A DNA stretch of 64,000 bases, from NCBI GenBank assembly GCA_963978545.1, contig OZ021730.1:13399796-13463795 (forward strand), given 5' to 3'. A program made the position numbers and the translations under genes. The notes beneath the pieces were generated by a model. The model was not told the origin of the DNA. It did not search any database and worked only from the letters and a program-made list of their open reading frames with translations. The stretch comes from Linyphia triangularis. Its lineage: Eukaryota > Arthropoda > Arachnida > Araneae > Linyphiidae. This document shows, piece after piece, positions 1 to 11,870 of the stretch (its first letter is position 1; every line of letters begins with the position of its first letter).

Positions 1-49
1 GGGTTAATAAAAACTAAAAAATGAATCAATTTGAAATATTAAGGAATTT

Positions 50-405
50 AGGGTTCCAATATATTCTATTGATATAAAACGCAAGACAAGAAGAAAAATA
101 ATCATATCTGCAAAGGATGCAGTCAGATTTAAGTTGGAGGATTTTTTTAAACAATAAATCTACTGGTGGTTGCGCTTCTAAATAATAGGATTACTAAAAA
201 TCTAACAGAAATAATACGTAAATAATTAGCGTTCTAATATATAATGTTGACAAAAAAAGCAAGGAAAGTAGAAAGATAATCATGTCTGTAAAGGATGCAG
301 ACAGATTGAAGTTTGAAGATTTTTTTAACAATAAAACGCCGGCGGACGCGAAGTTATAGAATAATCAAAAATCTAACAGAAATAATGTGTAGATAATTGT
401 TCCAA
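50..405. repeat. Two-copy tandem repeat, about 178 bp
   Basis: Two diverged copies (about 50-227 and 228-405) share an aligned block around 'aaggatgcag' and a later 'aaaatctaacagaaataat' block, spaced about 178 bp apart. In the second copy one frame across the shared block reads SVKDADRLKFEDFFNNK, but the first copy has stops in that frame, so coding is not supported. Origin not recognised. Confidence 0.6.
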
Positions 406-1251
406 GCATAACAATGATTTCAGAAAGTTATAAAAAAAAAAACGGAACATGTGGTTGTGGGCCGAGGAGCGGGGGTCGATTTGATTTAGCTGCTGAGAGT
501 AGAAAAAATTTGGCAACTTCGTACACCCAAATCGATCAACTATAAAAACTACACATATATCGTGTGACGCGAGTCGGGATAGATGTCCGCACACCCATAC
601 GGGGTACGCGAGAAGGGAAACTCGAAAATTTCAAAATTCCTTGATTAAAGAGTAATTTTACGAAATTCCTTGACATTTCCCTGAATTTACGGTTCTGCCG
701 TCATCCTATTTAAGCTACATTCAAAGTAATTAAATAGATTGCTTAAAAATTTAAATTATTTTATTTATAAATTTAGCTACAACATTGAAATTCTAATCTT
801 CTACATCGATTGACCTACACGGCGAAATCGTTCATCACACCGGCACAAATCTCCGACATAACGTCTAATAACATAAATACTGTTCATACTGATGGCACTT
901 TCTTCCAAAGTTCAGTGCAAATTCCACAAATTCATTTTTGTTTAGAGTAAATAAAGCGAAATAATTTGATATTTGAGAATATAATTGTGTATGCTGTTAC
1001 CTTGCACGGCGAAAGAAAAAACATTGAAACCTAACAGGTAGGCGAAAATGACCGCGGTTGCCGTCAAAAACAACATCTTGCGTGAAGTTACTATCGTCGG
1101 ACTAACAAAGTGATCACTCTACCAGCGAATATGAACAACTATTTCAATAGTGCTCTCCCGCCCCCTTAAAAAAAATCACCATTTTGATAAAATTGTTAGT
1201 ACCTTAGTGCCGTTTCTTTCTGTCTTTTAACGGACAGTATCCAATTTTTAA
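406..1251. other. AT-rich stretch without recognised genes
   Basis: Short ORFs on both strands show no recognisable domain. Around 612-700 the words 'aaattccttgac' and 'tttccctgaat' resemble internal words of hAT-like MITEs, but no paired termini were found. Confidence 0.4.
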
Positions 1252-1399
1252 AAAAATAGTCGCCTGAGCCCAAAAATAGTTGAAGGTTTTGTTCAAAATA
1301 GTCGCTTTGGGCCCTTTTTTCATTGAAATAGTTGCCATAGTCGCCTGGCCACTAAAATAGTCGCTTTAGTAGCCTTTTTAGTCGCCTGTGGCAGCCCTG
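1252..1399. repeat. AATAGTCGC-rich array ending in a hAT-like terminus
   Basis: The words aaatagtcgc, aaatagttg and tagtcgcct recur about eight times in 150 bp. The stretch ends in gtggcagccctg, whose complement cagggctgccac is a typical hAT terminal motif. No matching left end or target duplication was found, so this is probably the right end of a decayed non-autonomous hAT-like element. Confidence 0.4.
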
Positions 1400-3705
1400 G
1401 TTATACCATATATTATCCCTTAAAATCGGCAATAATTTGAAATATGTTACTAAAATTAAATCTTTTTCATGTCTGGAATTCTGTAAAAAAAAGTAGAAGA
1501 TTAAGCATTGTAGAGTATGTAAAAAAAGTTAAGAGTCTCTTGATAGTACCTATTTTAACCGAACCTATATTTTAGGGTTACTGGCCGGACAAAGTGGACT
1601 ATCGTTATTTCCGTTCTGGAGGGGAAGTTTTCATGTATGCGTTTTCTCGGTCAGATTCCGAGATAGTAAAATATGCTCGGGAAGACGACCTTCGTATTCA
1701 TAGATCAAGTATTATGTTATAGAAAAAAGGAATACAAGAATTGTAATACAAATTGCCACAGAATTCCGGATAATTTACAAAACATTCAGTTTTGAATATA
1801 TTGTCTGGTTGTCGGCTAATCTAAACAATAAATATTACTAAAATAAAATTACGGCGAAACAGATTTATTTTTTAATTGATTGCAAAATACGTTAAAAGTC
1901 TGCAATAAAATATAACCCATACTTTTCGCACACAAAAAATAAAAATAAACAATAGCCGTTTTGTGCACAAAAGGGTTGACTAGCCTACAAATCGAACCTT
2001 TAATTGGGATTATAGGGGAAATGCACTTAAATAGATGCAATTAGGTTTCATTCTGATTGATAGTGAAAAACTGATATTTTGTGATAACAGAACAAAATGT
2101 ATATAGTTGAATAGTTGATAGTTGAATTCAGCAGAATTGCACATTTTCCAGATGCGGTTGAAAATTTACAAATTAAATCCCGGGTATAAGTGAATTACGG
2201 ATGCATCGATATTGTATGGAATGGAATGTATCCGTTACATATGGCTTTAAATTTAGTGAAATGCATGTTCCATAAGTAGATCTAGCTTACGAACTGAATG
2301 ATTGATTTTTAAACGGATTTTGGTCAAACCATTACCAAATTTTAAATTTCCTAATTACTCTGCCGGATGAGGTTAAAAACGTAATTTCAAGTGGAAAATC
2401 ACCTTTCTTTGGTATAATTACAATAAAAGTAGTCCATAAATTTATATAGATTCCGCATATACAAATTTACACATATTCCGAAAACGAACATAAATTTTTT
2501 ATGCAATAAACGATGCAAGAATAAATAAATAGATGCAAGATGTATATAGTTCTTTTTTATTAGAATTCAGGATAAACCAAAAATCATCTGCTGGAGAATG
2601 TTTTTCAGATGCTGTGGATAATGGAATTTCGATTACGAAACCCTCTTTCTTATGCAATTGAAACAAGCCAGATTTGTTTATAGATTCGGCAAATAACCAC
2701 AGTATGTTTATATACATGAATGTTTTCCGGATATATTCCGAAAAAAACTAAGTACAGGATTTCCATTAAAAATATTAAGGTTTTTTGCTGAGAATTCACA
2801 GTAGATTGAATAAGAACTTGGGCACTCCGGATAAAACGCAATAAAAATAAAAAAAAAACTTTTTATGATAATATATTCATTTCTAATCAGTACAAATTCA
2901 GCTATTTCGCCATTACAAATAATAAACTATCAAAATAAGGAAAAAAAAAACCACTCAACTTCAAAATCTTAATTAAAATTTTTAAAAAAAAACATTTGGC
3001 GACTTTTTGCCGTTTTTTGGCAAAATAGCGCCAATTTTTTCGCCAAACTTGATTTTCAAAAAATTCTGGTTGATTGAATGCCTGATAATCGGCCTTTTTA
3101 CTGTATTTAGCTTTTTTTATATCATAAGATATGCCAAATATTGTGAATTTGCATTTTATACTTAAAAAATCCCCGGCTTCAATTGGGTTACTTAACGATC
3201 GGGAAGCTTGCGTGCCAGGGACATTTTTTATAGCACTACGATCCCGGTGCTAATGTGCGTACAGAACAGTGGTGCAGCCAGAAATTTTTTTGAAAGGAGA
3301 GGGGTAGGCAAATTTAGTCAGATAAAGCCCTATAAAGTCCACTAAAAATAATAAAAATGTAGAAAAAGCGGAACTTCTATGAGAAAAAAAGCGGAAATCT
3401 GCGTAAAATTTTCACTCACTATTCATAAGAAATTAACAGAGATCATCAATTTATATCTGCCCCATTAACCTATTGCTTTATTTTTAGCTACAATACCTAG
3501 CCTGAAGCATAACAGTAAACTATATGAGTTTTTGCACCCGGTATTACAACAGTAATAAAAATTCATCAACAAAAATTTAAAGGAAAATAACAGGTTTTTT
3601 TTTAAATTACATTTGATATAGTTCTTATGGGTTAGCTTAAAAAATTAATAAAAAAAAAAAAACACTAGTTTTATTCCCATCAAATCTCTTGAATGATTTT
3701 TTATT
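1400..3705. other. AT-rich stretch without recognised genes
   Basis: No domain-bearing ORF was seen. Two blocks near 2030-2180 and 2500-2660 share 'aatagatgcaa', 'gaattcag' and 'ttccagatg/tttcagatg' in the same order and look like an old dispersed duplication. Near 2997-3055 the words tggcga, ttggca and cgccaa recur, as they do at 27.9 kb and 32.7 kb. Confidence 0.4.
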
Positions 3706-3711
3706 ACTGTT

Positions 3712-4093
3712 CAGGGATGAGAGTGATCAGAGAGAGAAAAGGAGGAAACCCAAAAATTCGTTAAAAAAGCTCAAGGAAGGGATACATAAAAATTCAACAA
3801 AAAAAGTATTGAGGAAGGATGATTCAATAAATTTAAAGATACAATGAAATTTCTCATACTATATAATAATTACATTTCAAATATTAGGAGTTAGTAAAGT
3901 AATCTGGGAGGAAAGGGGAGCCAAGAGAGAAAATCTTTTGTTTAGATATGAGGAAAAGTATACTTTTTGCAGGAAAAACTGGTTCAGATCAGAAAAATGT
4001 GGATCCTCAAGACAGGGACAAAGAGGAGGAAAATTTTACATAAAAAACCAAAAAGGAGGAAATCCTCCAAAAGGAGGAAAACTGGCATCCCTG
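3712..4093. mobile_element. Short non-autonomous DNA transposon (hAT-like MITE)
   Basis: The element begins CAGGGATG and ends CATCCCTG, an 8-bp terminal inverted repeat, and is flanked by a perfect 6-bp direct repeat ACTGTT (3706-3711 and 4094-4099). The interior is purine-rich with repeated aggaggaaa words. The 60-codon ORF inside is a by-product of that composition. Short CAGGG termini suit hAT-like elements, but a 6-bp duplication is shorter than the usual 8 bp, so the superfamily is uncertain. Confidence 0.55.
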
Positions 4094-4099
4094 ACTGTT

Positions 4100-4957
4100 G
4101 CAGTGTAATCATAAAATACAGGAAAAAAAGTCCCCTGATAGATTTCTAAAAAATCTATCGGGGATTTCATAGCAAACTTTTTTTCAAATTTAACTCAATT
4201 TTTCCAGATGCTTAGATCAAATAGAACATTTATGCCAATTTTTTTAAAAATAGTATTGGCAGTGATGAAAAGTTTAAAGTATACCACAACATGCAACTTC
4301 TAAAGATTACCACAATTCTTCTGGGAAATGGCACCAAATACGGATGAATAAGGAAACATACCTTAAAAAAAAAAAATGGAAAAAGTGAAATTTTAAAAAA
4401 TTCCCTGAATTCCCGATTCAGTGGCCACTATGCGTAGTACTATCTAGTTTAAAAATTCATACTTTAAAGTAGCACTTTTACAGATGTTGTAGCCAAACAT
4501 ATAAAATTATAGGCAGGTATAGGTTGACGATCCTTCTTAATGTCAAAAAGCAAGTTCACTGTGAGCACAAAAATATAAAGATGTTCAGTATTTTTTTCAA
4601 AAGCACAGAAATTCTGTGACAGTGATGAAACGCAATGAGCTGACATCATTGTTCTAATATGTTTAATCAAGACAAGTGAAACAAAGTTTGATCAATAATA
4701 ATTAGAATGGTACATAAAATATCAAAATTTTTAAAGACTTAGTAATAATTTCTTACTAGATGTTCCTTCTGTTTCCCCCTCTTCCATCTTAATTGTACCC
4801 TATTTAGAAAAATAACATTGTTAGCCAAGAATAAAAATTCACACATTTCAGAAATTATTTTTTACATTTATTGCAATAGTAGTACAATAAAGAACATTTA
4901 CAACTTTTATATACAACAACAGATAAAAAATTAGCAAGAAAATTATCGAAGTTAAAA
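4100..4957. other. AT-rich stretch without recognised genes
   Basis: Nothing with recognisable domains on either strand. It separates the MITE on the left from the Tigger-like element on the right. Confidence 0.4.
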
Positions 4958-5312
4958 CAGTGAAATTTCTATGAGAGACCACCTCCTATAATGACCAATA
5001 TTTAAAGGCACCGATTTTTTACCCTATTTACTTAATGTTAAAAAATCCTCTATAAGAGACCAGGTAACCCTCTATGAGCGACCCGTAGACAGCTCCTTTT
5101 CAGATTTCCCCCCCCTCTTCCCGGCTCTAAAGTAAACGAAAAATACATTCTGTATCGAACCACATTCCATCCTGGGAACCAGTCAGTCGACTTTTAGTTG
5201 ACCTTGACCTATTGTTAGATGGGGTTGAAGGGGAACGACGTACCTCAAAACACAGTACAAAATCATTTGCATTTCTTGTACGCTAGAGCTGTAAGCAATA
5301 AGCATATCCAAG

Positions 5313-6590
5313 AAAAGGGTAATTTTAACGTTGGAGCAGCGCATAGAAGTAATCGAATCGTACGAAAAAGGAAATTCGGAGCGAAAGTTGGCAGATATTT
5401 TTGATTGTGGGAAAAAAGGAATGGGAAAACTTCAAATTTCAAGGTGTAAAGCGAATACAGAGAGAAAAGTTTCCAGAAATTAACAAAGCTTTAATGGAAT
5501 GGTTCAAAACTGCCCGGGCAAAGAATATCCCAATAAGTGGAGCATTAATGAAAGAAAAGGCAATGGAGATTGCTGACGCCTTTGGAATAAAGGACTTTAG
5601 TGCCAGCAATGGTTGGCTAGTTAAGCTTCGAGTATGCAACAATGTTGTGTTTTGCACATTGTGTGGGGAAGCTGCCGACGTCGATGATGACTTATGCAAA
5701 GACTGGGCAACGAGACTTCAATTTCTTTTAGCCGGATACGCTGATAAAGACATCAACATGGACGAGAGTGGACTTTTTTTTCGTGCCTTACGAAACAAGA
5801 GCATGATGGATAAATCGGCGGATTCTAAAGAAGGAAAACAAGCAAAGGAGAGAATGACAATAGCGTTTTGTGCCAGTGCTGCAGGAGAAAAAATGAAGCC
5901 CCTGATTATATAGAAATCGAAAAAGCCCCAATGTTTTAAAGGGACATTGCCAAACTTGGAGTTGACTGGAAGTCAAACAGGAAAGCCTGAATGACAGGCG
6001 AAATCTTTAATGACCGGGTTAGGGATTTCGATCAAAAGATGGCCAAAGCAGGAAGAAGCGTTCTTCTTTTCTTAGACAATGCAACCCGCCATAAACAGGA
6101 CACTGTGTTAAAGTATGAAACTTTTATTTTTGTCCCCCAATACGACCTTCAAGCCTCAGCCTCAGCCTTTGGATGATGAAATGATTTAAATTAGAGTACC
6201 GACCATACGTTTTGCAATCAATCATTGCACGAACGGATGACAGCATGAATGCATCAGAATTGGCAAAAAAGATCACCGTAGCCGAAGTGGTGCGGTGGTC
6301 TAAACCTGCTTGGAAAGATTTAGATGCTGATTTGGTTGTTAAATGTTTCGCAAGTTGTGGCCTAACAAATTCTGCTATAGAAAAACAAATTATTCGTTTG
6401 AAGATACCAAACACGTCGCTGAAATAGTGGAACTTTCGGAACTTGCAGGGATCGAATACGATCCGAGTGCCCTGGAGTCTGAGGACAACTTGGAATGCTT
6501 TGATGATCTAAGAGACAATTGGGAGGAACGACTGATAGAAAATGCTGTTGCTCAAGGTAAGTGCTATTTGCTTTCCCCCAATACATTAAT
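5313..6590 (+). pseudogene. Tigger/pogo-family transposase, frameshifted
   Basis: Pieces of a CENP-B/Tigger-like transposase lie in order in different frames. From 5313 an N-terminal helix-turn-helix segment reads LTLEQRIEVIESYEKGN then RKLADIFDCGK. From 5401 a second frame gives the Tc5-type DNA-binding helix-turn-helix (EWFKTARAKNIPISGALMKE, then DFSASNGWLVKLR) and the first catalytic region (DINMDESGLFFRALRNKSM). From about 5980 come MTGEIFNDRVRDFDQKM and FLDNATRH (second catalytic Asp). The third-Asp region survives only as LDDEMI. From 6212 a C-terminal part (KCFASCGLTNSAIEKQ) continues in further frames. Stops and at least three frame changes make it non-functional. The family catalyses cut-and-paste transposition at TA sites. 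Confidence 0.8.
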
Positions 6591-6643
6591 TAAAGTTTAA
6601 ATTTTTTAGAATGAGAAACTTAAAATATTTTTATGTCTTTCAG
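6557..6643 (+). other. Candidate 87-bp intron in the Tigger-like gene
   Basis: A perfect donor (caag|gtaagt) at 6557 and a pyrimidine-led acceptor (atgtctttcag) ending at 6643 bracket an AT-rich 87-bp segment. Splicing would join the acidic C-terminal part of the transposase to a downstream tail containing ADDIIKLTELTMTAQQTLK. A stop precedes that tail in the present copy. Family introns near the C terminus are plausible; this is inferred from splice-site match only. Confidence 0.35.
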
Positions 6644-7118
6644 GCACTAATTCAGAGTCGTAAGAGGAATGTGTGGCTGATGACATCATTAAGCTGACCG
6701 AACTGACGATGACAGCCCAACAAACTTTGAAACAAATCGATTTTATTATGGTAAATTCAGAAACCCTGAAAGATATCAAAATAAATTATCTTTTTTCAGA
6801 TTTAAAATATTAACTAGAGTGAGCAGTAATGTCGAAAAAAGCAAAAAATTTAAACAATCCAAAATTTCTTCATATTTTAAGAAAGTTTAAATTTTAAAAA
6901 ATATAGATTTATACTTATAAAGTTACACTGTATTCAATAAATAATGCCACAAACAATTGTTTTTAGATTTTTTTAATATATAATACTTAGAATAAAATGC
7001 AAAAATTTTTGGGTTAATTGTTTCGGCAATCCTATGTTGACCTTCTTCGAGCGACCACCTCTCTAAACGACCGATTTTTCGCGGAACGGATGGTGGTCGC
7101 TCCCGGGAAGTTTTACTG

Positions 7119-8256
7119 TATAAAGGATCTAAAAATAAAATTTCACAAGAATAAAATATTATTTTCACATAAGCATTTCAGCCTGACGATAACTGAGCCA
7201 ACTTTCAGGTTTTTAGTACTTATCTAACAGAAGAGTACCGTAAAATCCGATAGATAATGAAAAAGCACTTTTTTCGTATCACTGATTACAAGGAGCATCA
7301 TGTGGTTTATGGAAAATGTTAAGGAAAATACTTATTCTACTGAAAATTATCAAACATTCATATATATAGATTTTTTTTAAATATCATGCAATTAACAAGG
7401 TATTAGTTCTTTATATAGTTACATTTTTTAGAATGGAATTTTACAATATGAATAAAAAAATTCACCTTCTGATCTTCATTAGTAACGTTGTGAGCTTCCA
7501 CAGAACTATAAAATGATAAATATATAACTATTAATAACAAACTTTTCAAAGAAGAAAAAAGAAATTGATAAATTTTTTGATATCAGATAAAAATAATAAG
7601 TATTTTTTAATTAGAAAATTATTTTGTAAATATAATATAGATGGCTACTTTTCTAAGATTTACATGGTTCTTTTACAGTTAACCCACAGCCAATAATCTT
7701 GCATTATGAAGAATGAATAGGAGATACAATAACGACTACTACATAAGTGTCATAACACCATGAGAAGACATTGTAAACCTTACCAATAGCAACAGTAATG
7801 AATTTTAAGAGATTGGCAAAAGATACTACACGTTGGTCCTTTCTGTAGGTTTCAAAGAATGTCCATAAAATTTGTGGATCACAAGAAAAACTACAGTAAA
7901 TCTGTAGAAAAGTTAACATCTCTGTACATGAAAGATTGAGATGTGTATTGCATTAAACATAACTTTTTATTTATAGTGTTTGTGAAGTAGGGATAGAAAC
8001 CATATAGTACCAATAATAATCAGACAAAAATAGTTTATAAAATACGAGTTAAATTAGGTTTTGAATTTTTTTCCTAGGGTAGGTTTTACTGATTTTCACG
8101 ACAGCAAGAGATAAAAAGTGATTTTGGAGGCGAGATGCAACAAATGACTGCCCGAAATAGGTAGGGGTATTTTTTTTAGGTTTAAATGGCAGCAAGGCCA
8201 TTGAAATAGGTTATATTTCTGACTTTTAGATTATGTGCACACCTCTGAAATATTTA
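7119..8256. other. AT-rich stretch without recognised genes
   Basis: The longest open frame is a minus-strand 71-codon ORF at 7704-7919 with no recognised domain. A segment near 8080-8220 has words such as 'actgcccgaaatagg' that recur loosely at 11.1 kb. Confidence 0.35.
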
Positions 8257-8260
8257 TTAA

Positions 8261-8489
8261 ATCATTGCGGTCATATGTCTACTCTCAGCCACCATTGCTT
8301 TTTTACCATTCCAGTCATATGTCTGTTCTCAGTCATCACAGTAAGGAACCATACTAATCTTATACAGTATTCATTGTATGGTTTCTTGTACTGTAATATG
8401 GTTCTTTGCTGTTGTGGTTGAGAGCATACATACGACCGAAATGGTAAAAAAGCATTGGTGGCCGAGTGTAGACATACGACTGCAAGGAG
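8261..8489. mobile_element. Fold-back MITE with TTAA duplication
   Basis: Two arms of about 90 bp are inverted copies: the left arm begins ATCATTGCGGTCATATGTCT and the complement of the right arm begins CTCCTTGCAGTCGTATGTCT. TTAA flanks both sides (8257-8260 and 8490-8493), a piggyBac-like target duplication. Each arm carries two direct copies of a 'GTCATATGTCTrytCTCAg' motif about 43 bp apart, and the centre is itself palindromic (gaaccatac...gtatggttt). There is no coding sequence. Confidence 0.65.
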
Positions 8490-8493
8490 TTAA

Positions 8494-11102
8494 TTACTCG
8501 CTAAAAAGTAATTAAAAATATATTGTGGATGGGGTAAAATGCATGAAATTAATATAAAAGTTTCATGAAAGTTAACCCCATTTAAATTATTAAAAATTAA
8601 ATTGGTGAAACTTTTTTAATTCTCATTTGCAACTTCAGTTTCTTTAAATTTTTTGTGTTAAAATTACACAACTGCTTTTAATTTCTACTCAGGATGTACG
8701 TTTTTAATATAAATGTAAATTGGATAAAAAGCGAAAACACTTAATCTTGATAAAACTTAAATCACAACGATAATAGTTTAAAACGCTTTGGCAGTTTTAA
8801 TTTTTACTTTATCCTGTTCAATAATGTTTTGTTTTTTTAATTAAAATATCCACTTCGATATTTGGTCTCAAATTTAATAGTATGCACGAAAATTTGAATT
8901 CGGGAGACATTTGTCAACCAAGGGTCAACTCGAAAGGTGCAATGAAATAAATTTTAGCTTAGTCCAAAATTAGCCATTTTGGTTTGGTGACTAATTTCGA
9001 AAATTGTGCTCAAGTGCAAGTCGTACATAAATATTAACTAAGAACTTTTTGCAGAGTGAGAAATGATAAATATCATTAATTTATTTTGTCCGGTTGGAAT
9101 TTCAAAGCACCAAATCTACACTAGGACCACAACAGGAAACAATAACAAGATGTCCAAATGAGACTCCTTTGAACTTGGTGAAATAAAAAGGACTGTACAT
9201 AAGCTCATTCCACTATCTACATTTTCACCAATGCGAGGAAATTAAAGAGCACATTTTATTCAGATACCTCACTTTCAAGTACATTTCAGACGGATATTCA
9301 GAGTAAAATATGTCAGTCTATAAACGTGGCTATCAATTTCGTATATGATTTATTTTTAAAAAAAATTTAACTAAGAGACTTGTTTTAAAGTTTGAATGAT
9401 GACTAAATGACCGTGGATATTTGAAAGTGATATATACTTCATCACTAATGTATATTTAAAAACACTAAGTTATCTTTACACTGCATACACAATCACATAC
9501 AGTTGCAATATAAAAATTATAAGGAATTATTTAACCAACTTTTCACTTGCTGCTGAATCTTTTGATTTTGTTTTAGCCATTAAATTGTCAATGGGAAAAC
9601 TATTTAATAAAATTTTAAATAAAAAAAGTAATAAACATCAACAAGCTACTTGTTCGTATGTTATCACCGCACCACAACTTCTACTTATTTTCGCGCCATC
9701 CATTATAGTCGTAGCCAGATTGATCAGAAATACAAATCACCTGATGAAATTAGTTTTTATGACATCACAGAAATTAGCAGTGGAATAATGACGTATTACA
9801 GAGGAAAAAAAGAAAAATCTTTGAAACTGGTACATATCACATTTTCAATTTGGATGATCCTATAACTTTTAATCTTCTTCATCCCGAACTTCCTTTCAAT
9901 AACATACAAATTAATTATTATTTTTTTTTTTTTAATTTTCATGCTTTTCTTTAAGATATGAAATAAATAATTTCTGATGGACTTGTTTGCTGCAAATTAG
10001 TGTCAAGGCTAAATAATTCTGAAAACTTATCTTTTATACCTTTGAGTGTCATAAACTCCTTGACATTTGATGCAAATGTTAATAATTACACATTTATGGG
10101 GTTGAAAGTTCAAACAAAAAGGGCTACTCTGAAGAAACTGATGTCAAATATTCTTGTGGCCAACAAATACAAATACAAATTTGACGACCAACAGGCTCAA
10201 AGCGCAAAAAGGTTGGTCAAGCGGAAAAAAAATATGCGTATTTATATACATAGAATTTCCATAACGCAAAATACAGAAATTGACGAGTAACATAATATAA
10301 TACTGATCACTGTTAAGTGTGACATAGATTGGTGTAATTTACCGTGTTCGTTTTCATTAATTTAAACAAAAATTAGTCATATTAGCGATATTTAATACAT
10401 TGGCCGAGAAAATTGGCAAAGTTGTTGTTATTATTATTATTATTATTATTTTTTCCGATAAAAATTACTTTATACTCTTGGGTAAGTGAATTGAGGAGGA
10501 ACAGCACAGTGATGGTTGATGGACAATGCCCCAAAAAAGATAACTCTATGGTAGACGTTCGTTGTTCAACTTTTTACAATTTAATCGAATTTTTATGAGA
10601 TTTTCGGAGTTGGAGATGTTTAAAACTCCTTAGTGATTTAATCAAAATCGTTAGAACCGTTTTGTGGCAATTGTTGTTAAAGATAAATTATTCAATGGCA
10701 GCTACCTTATGCGCATGAGCAATTTTGACCAAAACCTTAATGACAGGTCCAGGGCTACTGCCAATCCGTATATAAAAGTGCAACATCGTAGGTCAAAACG
10801 CTTAAGAGTTATGCTGATTTGGGGAGCTATATCACAGTCATTTTTTCACGACCACTTTTTTGTACTCGGAACGTCCCAAAACGTGAAAAAATTCAAAGTA
10901 AAAGTGATTTTTTTTTTTACCAAATGGTTAATTTACATATAGGTTAATTAAAAATAAAAAAAATATTATGTATAACTTTGCAAGAAATTAAGCCCCTGGT
11001 AAACTTCGGAAAGTTAACAAAAATAAAAAAAACATTGACAATTTAGAGAAAGATGAAGAAATAAAAATATAATTGGCTCACATATATTTTTAATTGCTTT
11101 TT
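8494..11102. other. AT-rich stretch without recognised genes
   Basis: Includes a short (TTA)n microsatellite near 10425-10450 and poly-T runs near 9910. ORFs at 9585, 10000 and 10664 (plus) have no recognisable domains. The last contains VMLIWGAIS, which faintly resembles transposase core strands but has no supporting context. Confidence 0.35.
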
Positions 11103-11182
11103 ACTACTGCCCAATTTCGGATTTACGACTGCCCATTTTTAGTTTACGACTGCCCAATTAGGCCACGACTGCCCGTTAGAAT
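11103..11182. repeat. Short degenerate tandem repeat (ACGACTGCCCA)
   Basis: Four units of about 20 bp, each containing 'acKactgccca/g', run in tandem immediately left of the large hAT-like terminus. Function unknown. Confidence 0.5.
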
Positions 11183-11600
11183 AGGCCCTGAAATAAGCCT
11201 AATGTAGAAGCGATACTATTACAGTTCCAATGTGTTACTATTCCAATGTGTGATACTATTTCAGTTGCCATTAGAGGTCGGAAATATCGATCAAAATGAA
11301 TATCGATACTATATCGTTGCATAGAAAAAATATCGATACAATATCGATATACACATGATTTTTTTTATTTGACTTTCAATTTTGCCAGAAACAAAGTTTT
11401 TCGGGGCAAATTTCTACTTTTCATGATTACTTTTTTCTAAGGGAACTACCCCAGATAGCATTTTATCCTTTTAAAACCCTTGTCTAAACCTCTCAAGCGA
11501 AAAGGGAGTAAGGTTCAGATGACAAGGGAGTAACCATCATAAAACCTTGAAGAAAGGGTCCTAGTCTCCAGACGTCAAGCTTTTGGTAACCATTTCATGA

Positions 11601-11815
11601 CCCCCCTTGCCACAAGGCTTTCGCCGTAAAGGGTATGTAAACCTTTTCGGGATGAGCTTGCCACAAGGTTTTCGCCGTAAAGGGTGTGTAAACCTTTTCG
11701 TGATAAGCCTGCCACACGGTTTTTGCCGTAAGGGTTGTATAAGCCTTTTCATAATAGGCTTGCCAAAAGGTTTTCACTATAAAGGGTGTGTAAACCTTTT
11801 CACTCTGAGGTTCCC
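11601..11815. repeat. Four-copy 51-bp tandem repeat
   Basis: Units of about 51 bp share 'ttgccacaaggttttcgccg' followed by 'taaagggtgtgtaaaccttttcg' in shorter variants. Because 51 is a multiple of three, open frames appear on both strands (for example 11607-11858 plus); they are repeat artefacts. The unit contains internal inverted words (aaagggt/accttt) able to fold. Confidence 0.7.
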
Positions 11816-11870
11816 ACCCTGTAGATATAGGAAAGGTTGCAAAAACTTTCCTTTATAAAGTATCATTTAT

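Larger units (their letters stand above)
4958..7118. mobile_element. Decayed Tigger/pogo-like DNA transposon
   Basis: The left end CAGTGAAATTTCTATGAGAG and the complement of the right end (CAGTAAAACTTC...GCGACCACC) are inverted repeats of the Tigger type. Both carry 'gaccacc' just inside, and a TA follows the right end as expected for this superfamily; the left TA has mutated to AA. The interior holds a frameshifted pogo-type transposase on the plus strand. The copy is old and inactive. Confidence 0.75.

Noticed and set aside
7704..7919. 71-codon minus-strand ORF as a host exon
   Set aside because: No recognised domain, no convincing splice sites and no neighbouring exons.
10664..10942. 92-codon ORF containing VMLIWGAIS as a transposase core
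   Set aside because: Only one short hydrophobic strand resembles a DDE core; no catalytic motifs or termini were found.
11607..11858. Repeat protein encoded by the 51-bp array
   Set aside because: Open frames occur on both strands because the unit is a multiple of three; no start context or homology.
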